DNA of 64,000 bases from Symbiodinium natans (taxonomy: Eukaryota; Sar; Dinophyceae; Suessiales; Symbiodiniaceae): assembly GCA_905221605.1 (NCBI GenBank), contig CAJNDS010000267.1, positions 1-64,000 of the forward strand. The letters run 5' to 3'. A program made the position numbers and the translations under genes. The notes under the pieces were generated by a model. That model was not told the DNA's origin, did no database searches, and saw nothing but the letters and a program-made list of their open reading frames with translations. Below are positions 43,630 through 55,347 of the stretch, piece after piece (position 1 is the first letter of the stretch; each line of letters begins with the position of its first letter).

Positions 43630-44110
43630 CCATAAACACCCTAAAGGCCCTGAAGACCCTTAACCCTTAGAACCCTTTCCGCCCCCTAAGCTCTGAAATC
43701 CCGAAAAAGCCTAAGAAAAGAATGCCAAAATTAAAACGCCCTAAGCCCCAAAAGACCAAAAATGCCTCAAACACAGCCTAACCCCAAAACCCTAAACCCT
43801 AAACTTAATGGCCCTAAAAGCCCTGGCAGCCCTGAAAATCCTAAACGCCCTTAAGAACCCCTGAAAAGCCTAAGAACCCAGAAGGGCTAAATGCCCTAAA
43901 CGTTCCCAACATGCCATAAACCCTACCAGCCCTAAAAGTGCTCAATGCCCTAAAAGGCCTAGAACCCATGAAGCTTCAAAAAGCCTTAAAATCCTCACAA
44001 CCCAAAACCCTAAAAGAAACACTTGCGACCAAATATTCAGCCCCCCAAAACCCTAAGCCCTAAAATCCTAAGATTTTGTACGCAGGCGCATTCCTAGACT
44101 CTAGACCCTG
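43630..44110. repeat. Degenerate CCCTAAA-rich stretch
   Basis: Nearly 500 bp of loosely spaced CCCTAAA, GCCCTAAA and AACCCTAA motifs in C-rich orientation with variable spacers; the only perfect tandem is short (near 43790-43805). It looks like decayed interstitial telomere-type DNA. Confidence 0.6.
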
Positions 44111-44384
44111 AATCCTAACCCTAAGGCCGTAAAGGCCATGCACCTGAAGCACGGGGCTTCTGTAAAGGCTCCAAATTATCCTTGTAACCAATTAGCTTGA
44201 GACTCAACCCTGAACTGAATCCCCAACCGTAAATCCTCAATCCAACGCCACCTCAACCCCTAGAGGCACTACCCCCCTCCCCCGAAACCTCCGAAAGTCC
44301 GGAGTTTTTGAAGGCTTTTCTTTTTGGCGTGCCAGGATTTTAGGGTTTTAGGGGTTTGAGAACGAGGGCCTAGCGGTCGATCCT

Positions 44385-44480
44385 AGGACTCCGCAATAGT
44401 AATCCGTTCCAGAAAGCGTGCGCAGACAGGACGCACTGTACGCATAGTCGGCGTGGGAAGCGCGGGAGTTTGGTGTTAAA
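44385..44480 (-). repeat. Inverted partner of 46070-46165
   Basis: Its reverse complement shares GCGTACAGTGCGTCCT, GCGC/GCGCG and TTCTGGA..GGATT.CTA with 46070-46165. The surrounding 44111-44900 has no supported gene. Confidence 0.6.
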
Positions 44481-44929
44481 ATCATCTTGCCTTTAACCGG
44501 ATTGACTTCTTCTTCAGACGTAAAACACAGTACCTGTCGACAACTATTGTGATCTGCGAACAGAGAAAGCAGCACGACAAGCAAAAACCCTTGACCAAAC
44601 TCGGAACTGAATTTGGAACCCGGTAACCCTACAGTAGGAGCTTAAACCGGAAAACCCTTACACCCTGGGTTTTCTGCCGGAAACCCTTGCACCCCGACGT
44701 TTCTGGGCTCGCGGTTTTGGAGTGCAAGGTTTTGGCTACTCTTCGGTTGGGTTTAGTTGGGGGTTTAGGGACTTTAGGGCCTGGGGTTTCAGGTCAGGGC
44801 AAGCAACCTGTTTGAGGCCACCCTTAGAGCAAAGCCAGACCCGAATCCTAAACCATCGCAGGATGAAAGGATGAATTGCACGCCCAACCTGTCCAAAGAG
44901 CTGAGGAAGGTCCATCCGCAGGGGTACAT

Positions 44930-45375
44930 CGAGGGATAGGGGGTTTAGAAATAGAGGGTTCAGAAGGTTTCGCAGCGAAAATCCGAAGGGAGCCCATTGT
45001 GGTTCGTAAGGCTCCGTAAGGGTTTCGGGGCGAAGGCAAGCTGACCAAAGGAGCGTTCGGAGTCCCTGGCTGGAAGTGTGTGTGGGGACCAGCCTGAGTC
45101 CGAGGAGATCCTGCAAACGGCGGGGGGAGGAGGGGGGCGAGGGCCGGACCAAAAACCTGTGAAGGTGGTGACGTTGTTTTTTTACCCCAAATGCTGCCAG
45201 GGCCCCAAAAAACCTCGGCTTTTGAATTTTCGTTTCTCGCTTGAGAAACGTGAAAGGAAGTCGCAGCAGTTCTCAGATCCTGAAGCCTCCGCAGGGAGAG
45301 GATAGTCCACAAGTCTTTAGGGTGATCTAGCAGTCGTAGTCGATGTCCCGTGCCCTAGAGAATTAGTTGCCTGGG
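44930..45375 (+). repeat. Dispersed repeat family E, member 3
   Basis: Shares with member 1 (39260-39965) the start 'TTCGCAGCGAAAATCC', the G-rich middle after 'GAGATCCTGCAAA', and the end block 'GGATAGTCCACAA' to 'CCCTAGAGAATT'. Confidence 0.8.
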
Positions 45376-45420
45376 ACAAGTTGCAGGTGGGCGCGACACA
45401 GGCCTGGTCGCATCGAGTTG

Positions 45421-45461
<41 letters not shown>

Positions 45462-45462
45462 T

Positions 45463-45504
<42 letters not shown>

Positions 45505-45546
45505 TCTCTGTCTCTTTCTCTATATAATATACGTGTATTTGTATTT

Positions 45547-45630
<84 letters not shown>

Positions 45631-45661
45631 GTATACGTATACGTATACGTATACGTATACG

Positions 45662-45710
<49 letters not shown>

Positions 45711-45719
45711 GCTTGCATA
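45421..45719. repeat. (TG)n, then (ATACAT)n with central (ATACGT)n block
   Basis: A TG run interrupted by nine to ten T at 45458-45468, a short CT segment, then from about 45541 ATACAT units, a block of ATACGT units (about 45627-45665) and ATACAT again. It follows 'CAGGCCTGGTCGCATCGAG' directly. Confidence 0.95.
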
Positions 45720-46069
45720 CATACATATATGTTTTATGCGTGTGATATCATGATTGAGCTTGCGTTTGCTTGAAATTTCTTGAACGGAGAACGCTCAACG
45801 CGATAGAGCCAGTCAGATTTGCACGAGAGAATGAAAACGATCAAAACTTGCTAAACATTTTTGTGGGTTACGAAGACCCGGGAGACTGGGGTGCTTGTCA
45901 GCTTTTTCCTAGAAGACGAGGGCCTGGAACTCCAGTGCAGCTGCCGATCCAAAAAGTCTCGCGTGTAGTATCTCACCTTTCGCAGCCCACAGCAGCTTTT
46001 GACTGGTACTGCGTTTTAAGTCTGCGGACTAGTCAGGCTAGAAGGCAAGATGATGTAGCGCCGGAGTGC

Positions 46070-46165
46070 CACCCTTGCCGTGCCGACTGTGCGTACAGTG
46101 CGTCCTTGTGTGCGTGTGAGAGAGTGATTCTGTGTGCGCGTTCTGGAGGGGATTGCTACTACAGT
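46070..46165 (+). repeat. Inverted partner of 44385-44480
   Basis: See 44385-44480; the two are about 1.7 kb apart in opposite orientation. Confidence 0.6.
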
Positions 46166-46653
46166 GTCCCCCAAACCCTAAGCCCCTGAAGAAACCTAAG
46201 ACTTGCTAGATGTTGTATGCAGGCTTATGATGATCCTTCACCCTAGTATTAAACCCCAAACCCGAAGGCCATAAAGGCCATGAACCGGAAGGGTGGGGCT
46301 CTGGTTAAGGGCTTGATTTTGACCTTGTTCGGTTTAGAGATGAGGGTTTAGGGTTTCCGGTTTCAGGTTCGGGTAAGCAACGCATTCGAGGCCGAGACCA
46401 AACCCAGACCCAAAGCCCTAGACCCTCGCAGGAAAGAATCCTCCATGAAGTTGCAATGGTTCGATCCATGCTGGAGGCCGGGGGGGGGGGTTGAACCCGA
46501 AGGCTGCAAAGGCCATGAGCCTGAAGCATGGGGCTCGTGCGTTCTGTTAAGGGCTTGATTTGTCGGGTTTAGGGCCTTTGGGGCGAGGGTTTCGGGTTTC
46601 CAGGTTCGGATATGCAACGTATTTGAGGTCGGCCCGTCGGAGTGGGCCCTGCG

Positions 46654-46880
46654 TTGATTGAAAGATCATCTTTGAGCGTACCCCTAGTTGCTGCTTAGGA
46701 CTCGCGTGACCCTGGCAGCGTCCCAAAAGCTGCTTCAGGATGCTTGATTGATTGAGACCTGCGTCTGGCCTGCGTCTGGCCTTGCTTGATTGAAAGATCA
46801 TCTTTGAGCGTACCCCTAGTTGCTGTTTAGGACTCGCGTGACCCTGGCAGCGTCCCAAAAGCTGCTTCAGGATGCTTGAG
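46654..46880 (+). repeat. Tandem duplication, 132-bp period
   Basis: The block of about 94 bp starting TTGATTGAAAGATCATC and ending GCTTCAGGATGCTTGA occurs at 46654 and 46786 with one visible difference (GCTGCTTAGG / GCTGTTTAGG), separated by a short spacer containing GCGTCTGGCC twice. Confidence 0.85.
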
Positions 46881-47169
46881 ATGTATTGAGGCCTGCGTCC
46901 GGCTTGAAGCATTGCGCTTGAAGCTTTGCTGCTTGACCAGTCTTCAGAGATTGCATCGACTGCATGGACACTGCGTCGTTGCTCGAGAGTCTGCATGTTG
47001 TTGTGTTGATGAATCTAGGTTTAAAGGGGGGGTAGCTGGAGTTCGAAACAGCCTGTTGCTGTTGTGAAAATTTCGTTGGTGCCAGCCATGAGCTCACCTG
47101 CGTGGGCAAGACCCACTAACTTCTTGCCGGACGGCACGAGATGACAGGGAAAGCAATGGTCTTCGGGCC

Positions 47170-47885
47170 ATGACCATGACAAGCAGCAACTGTCAACTGA
47201 CAACACGCACCTCAGCAATTCTCGTTTATCGTGCAGCTGCTGGTGTTGCACTATTCTTTCAAACCTTAAGAGCAAAGTTGGCGCTGACGTGGACGAACCC
47301 AGAGCAGCAACGCACAAAGCTGGCAGAGCTTCGTGGTCAGAGCATTAAACACTTCCCGATTGAAAGTCACAAACAGCAGTTGGAAGTGCCGTGCTTGGCA
47401 GCAGTGGTGTGTAACTGGCTACCACGTTGGCACTTGTGTTTCATGTTACCTGGTTGGCCAGTGTTGACTGATGAGGATGGAAGAACTCTAGACCTAGTAG
47501 AGAGCTTACGAAGCTCAGATGTATAAGGAACTTTCGGCGGCCTTCTTCCTGCAGAACGGTGGACTCTTGGATGACGAGATTGGGGTCCAGGGTCTGTTAA
47601 GCCGACATCTTCAACCACCAGTCGGTTGGTTTTCAGTCATACAGGTAGCGCTGGACATAGAAAGACCGAGCATGCTTGAAAGTAGCAAGAGATGCGGTGT
47701 TTAGGAAACAAGGATTGTTCGTTGCAGAGGTTGCTGCTTTCTACACAATTCGAAACACGATCCCTGAAACGTGGGCCACAAGTCTTTCACGATTTGCGTT
47801 GCCGACTGAGGTGTTGGTATTTGAACCCGTTTTAAAGCCACTTGGTAAATGTACTGTGATCAACACGCGGTCCCACGGTCAATAA
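47170..47885 (+). other. Possible coding remnants, unidentified
   Basis: 47170-47526 encodes 119 residues including 'AGVALFFQTLRAKLALTWTN' and 'RTKLAELRGQSIKHFPIESH'. 47676-47885 encodes 69 residues including 'VARDAVFRKQGLFVAEVAAF' and 'FALPTEVLVFEPVLKPLGKC'. Both look more protein-like than surrounding frames and could be exons of one gene, but no domain or splice model is convincing. Confidence 0.25.
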
Positions 47886-47979
47886 AGGTTCACGCGCACA
47901 TTTCTTCTTCATCATGCTTTGGAGTACATGAAAAACATGGACACTTTTGGCATTTCTTGGCGACTGGCACCCAAACCCC

Positions 47980-48240
47980 GCGCCATCCCGCGCCCTAAAC
48001 TCCAAACCCTAAATCCCATACCTTAAACCCTAAACCCCAAACCCTGAACCCTGAACCCTAAACCCTAAACCCTTAACAGCCTGCGATGCGCAGCCCAGGA
48101 GGTGGCGTGGGACGCCAAGTGTCGGGGCCTGCTGCTCCAGTCGAAGGTGGGATTTTGTTTCCCAAAATGGCGACCCCAACAGATCCTCTCTTTTTGAGGG
48201 TCTAGGGTCTAGGGTTTAGGTTCTAGGGTTTAGGGCTACT
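47980..48240. repeat. Telomere-like CCCTAAA cluster, then inverted TTTAGGG motifs
   Basis: 48000-48075 has CCCTAAACC-type repeats; 48198-48235 has TTTAGGG motifs in the opposite orientation. No gene in between. Confidence 0.65.
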
Positions 48241-49027
48241 GGGACCCAGAGTAGCCCTTGTAACCTCCTGTAAACCAAAAAGGGCACCCTGTTCATTCCT
48301 AGGCTACTCCTGGCTCTAGCTTTCTAACCATAGTCAGATGGGCGTTCCTGTATGGTGGCTTCCGGGCCCCAGTGTATATGTAGGCAGAGGGATCGCTCTA
48401 GCAAACTTACACTGCCACAACTGCGCTGCCAGGTGGCATGCCTCAGGCTCCACTTCGCCGGGTTCGCCGGGGGCCTTGTAGCCCCGGACCCCCGAGTCCT
48501 ACGTGGGGTCTTCAGGGTAAGGTTCGGTGCTCAGGTCGACTGAAATTGTCACGCCTCCAACTCATGGACCTTTGGAGACAGCCCCTGAAAAATGCTGATG
48601 TCACGGTCGCGAAGGAAGGACCAGAGTGTAGGGCTTCCAGGTTCCCCGAAACCCTGCCCAACTCACAAAAACCCCTCCGCCTCCCCGAGCCAAGGAGAGA
48701 GCCCTTAAATGTCCATAATGCCTTCAAGTGTCAAAGAGCCCCAACAGCACCTAAAGCCCCCCCCCCCTCGTAAACTCAAAGACCTGAACACCCTGCCCCC
48801 TTCCCGCCTCAAAAGGCCCTGCCGTGGGATATCCAGACGCCTTGCCGTGGTTTCTCGAGTGCATTCCAGTTTTTTGTGTTGTTGCAAGTACAATTATTAT
48901 TATTATCCTTATCGTTATCTTTTTGTTATTACATTTGTTATTATTACAAGCCCGTCATGCCACTAAGGGAGATCGAGGAGGTGTAGGTGCCAGGGGCTCA
49001 AAGTGGCGTTGCTTGTCATCATTCATG

Positions 49028-49073
49028 TTGTGCGTGCGTGCCTGCGTGCGTGCATGCGTGCGTGCGTGCATCA
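49028..49073. repeat. (TGCG)n microsatellite
   Basis: About 11 TGCG/TGCA/TGCC tetramers. Just downstream is the 29-bp segment (49076-49104) shared exactly with 24471-24499. Confidence 0.9.
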
Positions 49074-49232
49074 CACTCCGCTATCTCCAACGCGCTCCTG
49101 TGCTCCCAGCTGCAAATTCTCCAGCACGCTGGAAAACAAACAATTTCAGCCAAGTGAAGGAGGCAGTGAAGGGTAGATCATGTCAGGAGGTACTACTGAT
49201 GATACCAATCCGCAATCCAAAGCAGATGTTCA

Positions 49233-49360
49233 GGAAACCCCGCGATTCAGGAAGCCCGGCGATTCAGGAAACTCGAAGATTCAAACCACGCGATGCAGGA
49301 AACCACGCGATTCAGAAAACCGTGCGATTCAAGAAACCACTCGTTTCAGGAAACCACGCT
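49233..49360 (+). repeat. Satellite with GATTCAGGAAAC core, plus orientation
   Basis: About seven imperfect units of 16-18 bp built on CGCGATTCAGGAAACCA. The reverse complement of this core makes up the array at 49688-50040. Confidence 0.75.
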
Positions 49361-49369
49361 CGAACCCCG

Positions 49370-49690
49370 GATCCGCGCGGCAACCGAAATTTCCAAGCAA
49401 GTGCAAAGGCAGGGGGGGATGGGCGGTCGATTCCGGCCGGGATCCGCCCTGTTGAAATTTTCACGCAACTGCAAAGGCAGCGACGGGGGTGTGGGGGGAT
49501 GATAATGTTCATGTCACGCCTGCTTTCAGAAAGTTTTGCGAGTCAGGGGTTGCTTCCTGCAGGCGACAGTGCCATTCAGGAAACTGCTAATTCCGGGATC
49601 CACCCGGTTGGAATTCTCAAGCCACTGCAAAGGCAGCGACGGGGGGGGGGGGGTTGGGGGGCATGATAACGTGCATGTCACACGCTTCAT
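49370..49690 (+). repeat. Three-copy direct repeat between the inverted satellites
   Basis: A block starting GGATCC and containing 'TGCAAAGGCAG' plus a G run begins near 49370, 49438 and 49597; the last two also share GATAA.GT.CATGTCAC. The G runs (up to 12) could form quadruplexes. Confidence 0.7.
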
Positions 49691-50045
49691 TTTCCTGAAT
49701 CACCTGGTTTGCGAATCTGCGTGCTTCATTTTCCTGAATCACCTAGTTTCCGAATTCGCGCGCCCGAGTTTCCTGAATCACCCGGTTTCCGAATCCGCGC
49801 GCGTCATTTCCCGAATCACCTGGCTTCCGAATCCGCGCGCTCCAGTTTCCTGAATCAGCTAGTTTCCGAATCCGCACACTCCAGTTTCCTGAATCACCTC
49901 GTTTCCTGAATCCTGGTTTCCCGATTTCCGGTTTCCTGAATCAGCTGGTGTCCGAATCCGCGTTTTCCATTTTCCTGAATCGGCGGGTTTCTCGAGACCT
50001 GGTTTCCCGAATCCGCTCTTTTCAGAATCCTTTCTTTCCAATTTA
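49688..50045 (-). repeat. Satellite with GTTTCCTGAATC core, opposite orientation
   Basis: Units of about 39-42 bp: TTTCCTGAATCACC, then GGTTTCCGAATCCGCGCGC. Landmarks fall near 49690, 49728, 49770, 49807, 49848 and 49884, after which units become irregular. Confidence 0.8.
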
Positions 50046-50452
50046 CGAATCGTACCCAGGCATCCGAATGCATCCAAACATCACGTTTGGGAAGCTCGCT
50101 CCATCGATTTTAAGAGGGCTCTGCAGAGGCGAAAGATTCGGGTCTAGGGTTTATTTAGGGCGTATTTGGGGTTTATGGGGTTAGGGTTTAGGGTGTGAAT
50201 TCTTCTCAGCACACAGGTCTGTGACGACCGGTGAAGGCCTCCGCAGGGTGTTGGTACACCTGCAGCAATGAACAACACTGCTCAAGCACAACGGCGCTTG
50301 AGCCAAGAACTCTGTAAGTTGCGTGCATTCGGCGCGCAAGTGTAGCTGCCTGCCCAGCTAAATCGCCAATGACCAGACTCTCTCTTTCCGGGATGTGCGT
50401 TTGCTTGCGCCAATCATGTGAGCAAAAGGCAGATGGGGGTTTAGGATATCAG

Positions 50453-50512
50453 GGGTACATGCTTGCGGATTTGGGGGTCTATACTAGGGGTCCCCTATTA
50501 ACGTAAACCCAG
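50453..50512 (+). repeat. Short dispersed repeat family, member 4 (partial)
   Basis: Contains 'GGGGGTCTATACTAGGGG', 'CCCCTATTAACGTAAACCC'; matches the right two thirds of 38570-38655. Confidence 0.55.
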
Positions 50513-50724
50513 GGATGACTTGGCCCTGGCGCATGTATGGCTGGGGGATTCTTGTGGACGGCATGGGCTCAAGCGCATCTGAGCACACTAGAGTTCAGGA
50601 GCATACTTTGAACCATGCATGGCTTCGAAAGAACGTTGTTTTTTGCCGGAAGCCTCATAAGCCACAGTCCTTAGTTCGGGAGACCCTGCAAGGCGTCAGC
50701 GCAGGCATCAATCAGGTTGAGAGC

Positions 50725-51660
50725 CTGAAACCCTAAACCCTAAACCCTCAAACCCCTAAACCCCAAACTCCGAACCTTAAACCCTCAAACCTCAAACCCT
50801 AAAACCTAAACCTGGTCTTCCCGAAGTGGCTCTGCGTCTTACACCAGTGCGGATCATGGCAGACCCTTCCCCCGTGCTACTGGTGGCCGCTGCCAACCAG
50901 GCTTATAGTCTTGTAGGGTTCTTAAGGGAGGGGGAACCATGGGGGAAGGTACCTAGGTAACCTAGGGAAACCCCCTTTCTTAAAAACCCTATAACAGACC
51001 TTTCAACAACCCGTAGAGTTCCGAGATGTTCCGAGTGGGAGACCCTAATCCCAAGCCTCAGCCCTCAAACCCTCAAACCCTAAACCCTGGAACCCCGGGC
51101 TTAAAACCCTAGAACCCAAAAACCTCCAAACCCTCAAGCCCTCAAGCCCTCAAGCCCTCAAACCCTCAAACCCTCAAACCCTCAAACCCTAGACCCTCTG
51201 AGGCTTCAGATTAAACCAGAGGTGCCAGTCTCGCTGTCGCGCGAGCGAGCGTGCCGTCGCGCGAGCGAGCGTATGCGCCCAAACCCTAAGCCCTTAACCC
51301 AGTAAAGTCAGGGTCCAAACCGCACATCCCTACCTACTAAGAATACTAAGCAATCCCTAGAATACTACGAATACTACGAATACTACGAATACTAAGAATA
51401 CTAAGAATACTAAGAATACTAAGAACACTATGAATATTAAGAATTCTAAGAATACTAACTCCTAACATGGAGCAGACATGTACTAGAAGCACCCTAAACC
51501 CTAAAACCTCATGTTCAGGTTGCTGACTCCCTTATCTTAGGGTCCTAGACAAGAACCCTAAGACCTGAAACTGCCCGAGCCCTCACAATCCCACAAACCC
51601 TCGGGCTCAGGGTTTCGGAATGTCGGGTTTAGGGCTTAGGGGTTGAGGGTCAACAAAGCT
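50725..51660. repeat. Telomere-like CCCTAAA/CCCTCAA region with a 9-bp repeat
   Basis: CCCTAAACC clusters at 50730-50815 and 51065-51200, the latter including a run of CCCTCAAA/CCCTCAAG heptamer-like units. 51353-51430 is a separate array of (ACTAAGAAT)n and (ACTACGAAT)n. A GTCGCGCGAGCGAGCGTG unit is repeated twice at 51235-51275. No gene supported. Confidence 0.65.
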
Positions 51661-52715
51661 TGAGACTGGGATTCCGAAGCCTTTCAGGTGCCAGCTCTTC
51701 CGCGCCGTGAAAGAGGCGCAGCTGACTCAGCCTGGGGTTCCCAGTGTTGCGCATCACCGCTCTTCATGTGCATAGGGGGAGTTTGTGGGGTTTGGGTTTT
51801 TAGGGTTTAGGGAAGGTTCCCAAGTGAATCCGAAGTTGGGCTTCTGTTGGCCAAGTCTGCACTAGGGTGCAGGGTTTATCAGGAAAGGGAGTGGAGGGGA
51901 GAGGGGAGGGGAGGGGAGGAGAGGGGGAGGGAGCGGAGCGGAGGAGGGAGCGGAGAAAAGAACAGGGAGAGGTCTTTCGATGACATCTTGCATGCGGTTG
52001 CATTTTCCCCCGTCCCCCATCCTGCTATGTTATTCATCGGCCATACAAGAAACCTCTCCCCGACCCGTGTAGGTCTAAAACCTATCCCCTTTACCGTCAA
52101 AGCCATGGACCCATGGACCCAAAAACCCTCGACGCCGAAGCCGCAGTTCTGAAGCTGCAACTCAGAGGTCTACTTTCCCGAAGCCTCCAAAGGGGGAATG
52201 ATCCAAGGTCCAGGCCCTTTGTCTGTTAAATTTAAAAGTAGGAAGGGCCCATAAGCTAGATCAACCCCGCAAATGCCGGCAGTCCATAAAGGCTTTGGTG
52301 CATGTCGGCACGGTCCCGATACAGCCACAGAACAAGCAGCCACATGGAGACAAGCACGCAGAACCCCAAGAACCCTCGACATCTGAAACGCAGAAAAAAA
52401 CAAACTCCAGGAGTGGCACGACGCGACATGTCCTAACCCCTGTTCACGAAGCCGGAAAACACGCAATCATGAGCATCTCACGCAATACTTTCGGTGGCCC
52501 CTTGTCTGTTCTGTCTTTGTCATTAGTCTCTCTGACAAGGTGGGAGGTCGTCGCTGTTCCAAGGATTCCGACCTTCTCTTCCTTCAGCTTCCCTCCCCTT
52601 CCCTCTTCCCTTTTTTCGCGCGGTCCAAACCCTTTTGAAAGACAGGAGAGAGGAACGCAGGAGGAAAAGAAAGCATGGAGAGGAGTAGGAATCGTTCGGG
52701 AAACTTCCCCCCGGC
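51661..52715. other. Intergenic sequence, purine-rich tract, no gene recognised
   Basis: 51890-51960 is a GGGGAGAG-type purine tract. Several open frames of 70-240 codons occur on both strands without recognisable protein features. Confidence 0.5.
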
Positions 52716-53000
52716 ACAAACGAAAACATGGCGTAACGAATTGGGGGGTCTGTCCTTTGAAGGCATTCGCCCACCAATTTGATACGCCCAGTTTTTTTGT
52801 TTCATGCTTTGTCCATCGCACCGCCGCCGCAAACCGAAAACATGGCATAACAAATTGGGGTCTGTCCTTTGACTGCTTTCACCCCCCAAATGGTTACAGT
52901 TTTTGTTTCTCCTTTGTCCACGACGCCACCGTCACAAACCAAAAACATGACGTAACAAACTGGGGGGTCTGCCCTTTGAAGGCTTCCCCCCCACCAATTT
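52716..53000 (+). repeat. Three-copy tandem repeat, about 105-115 bp
   Basis: Landmark AAAACATG.CGTAAC.AA.TGGGG near 52723, 52837 and 52941, each followed by GTC.GCCCTTTGA-like sequence and CCACCAATTT or CCCCAAATGG. Confidence 0.8.
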
Positions 53001-53832
53001 CGTTTTGAGGTTGAAGACAACCCTCCCCTTTCTCTTTCTTATTCCCCTCTTTTCGCACCTTTCTGAAAAGAGTAAGAGAAGAAAGGACAAGAGAGATAAC
53101 TGCGCAGGTCTTTCCCGAGTTGCTTCAGCAAGCTGCAACAGGGTACCAAGTATGAGAGTTCAGAGCTTCTCGAAGACTCCTCGATCCAATTTGCCTCACA
53201 TCCACGTACGTACTTTTCTCTGCAGCGATTCGAATGGACCCATGTCCGCTCCTTCACAGGTTGGAGGCAACAACGTTTAGACAAGCGAAAGCTGCTCCCA
53301 AGACACCGAGCTCCGGAATCGTGCTGGATCATCTGCGTAGATGTATTCGTCCAGTAGTCACGGCTCTGCAATATGGCATTTTGGCTTCCCGATCGTGTGC
53401 CTTCACCCTAGCCACTATTGTTGTCCAATTGCTTCTACCTCGCCACCATGTTGCGACGGAAAGCAAGGAGCCAGTTCGGAACCTGCGCCCGTGAAACCCA
53501 CGTCTTGTCGGCACCTGTCAAGAAGCCCTGACTCTGCGCTTCACATATAGCAGCGCTGCTACTGAGGCATCCGCGACATCAGACATGACGCTTGCAACGA
53601 GCGGCGCCGGGTTCTCAGCGGCACATCGATTGCTGCATGTTGTTGATGGGAAACTTCATCTATTCTCTTGATCCTTTGTCAGTTGTCGAGATGTTTTGAG
53701 ACTGCGGGTCGGCTCAAAATTCAAGCCGCGAGTGGGTCAAAGTGACCTACTTTGAGTAGAGCATCGAACTGGAGCAGAGCGACACAGTGCTACACAGTGC
53801 GCAGCAGGAGCGTCGGCAACAGCAGCGACGGC

Positions 53833-55302
53833 ATGGAAGGAGGCCACAAAGAGCAGCTGGGTGCCCTCACGCTTTGCAGCGCACTTGGAGGGGTTCTCGG
53901 TATAGCCGCGGTCATCTTCGGAGCGCTGGTCCAGTGGGCAGGTGTCATGCCAGACCTGGAAGAATATGGGCGCTATGTCCTCCTCGGGGGTGTGGTTCTT
54001 TATCTGGTACATCTGCTTGAAGCCCTATGCAAAAGCAAAACCTCCAAGTACCTCTATTGGATTTTGAGTGAAACCGAGTTCGCTTCGTATGTGAAAGAGT
54101 TGCAATCGGCTAAGCCCGAGATCAGGTGGACGATTCAAAACTACCACTATGAAGAGAGACGGACCAGAGACAAGGATGGGAAGGAAAAGGTCGAAAGGAA
54201 GAGGGTGAACACCCATCGTGCTCAGGCATACTATGACATCCAGGGCTTCTTGGATGAAACTCTTTCACCTGAGCAAACGCTGGCCATGTTCCACTTGCTG
54301 TATGATGGCGAACACGAGGACTTGGAGGCAAACAAGAAGAAGTCGAGGAGAATCTTCTTGCTTTGCGAGATGCCTCTGGAATACCATGCGATCGATGACC
54401 AGGAGGAGCAGCGCCTCTTTGGTCGGAGAGAGACGTTTTTCAGAGAGAACACACGTGACACTCACCAAGACAAGAAATCGGAACACCTTATCAGCTGTCA
54501 CCACAAGAGCCACGTCATGGTGATTCTCAAAGAAGGTACCGATGACAGCCGTGCGCGCCCGTGGTGGATGAGCTATTGGTTCTATGCCATTTGCACGGTT
54601 TTTCTGATGAGTGTGCCTTTCCGGGTCTTCTTCTTTTCGCAGTGCGCCAAAATACAATGGGAGGTGCTGAAGCACTTCTCTCACAAGCAGGAGGAACTGT
54701 GGACAGAAGATCCAAAGCACAGCCGTGCAAAACGCACAGATGCTGCATCGAAGGCATTTCGAAAGGTCAAGCGTGAAATGCCTGCGCGAACGTTCTCAGG
54801 AAAACGAGCTGCATGGGATGAGGGACCCGCAAGTATGGAAGATGTCGGACCGCCTGTCACAGTGCCTGTGGGAGTTCCATCATACTGGAAGAATCGAGAT
54901 TTGGACAAGGACTTCGATGAGAAGATCAACCTGTCACCTGATGAGCGGGAAAAGATGCAGCAGCTGTTGGATGTGACCTTCAAGAACAAAGCCACCAGAG
55001 ATCGGAAGAGCGATGGCATGCCAACCAGGCTGATTGCGACCCAAGTGATTCGCATGGAGGACAGCAAGATGTGGCGGCGATTTGAGCAGAAGCGTGCGGA
55101 GCTGGCACTCAAAGGACAGCTTGCGCTGGGCCCCACGAGCTGTGAATGTGTGAGCCGTGTGCAGCAGATGCACATGCATTTGATGCAAAGTATTAGGTAT
55201 GTACGGATGTATATGAGATGTATATGAATACATTGATTTCTATGTATGTACATATGTACTACATGTACATACGCAGAAGTTCACACACATAGACATGCAT
55301 AC

Positions 55303-55347
<45 letters not shown>

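Noticed and set aside
42156..43639. Multiple minus-strand frames of 100-130 codons
   Set aside because: They are the same frame recurring because the unit is 399 bp (133 codons); no protein family features.
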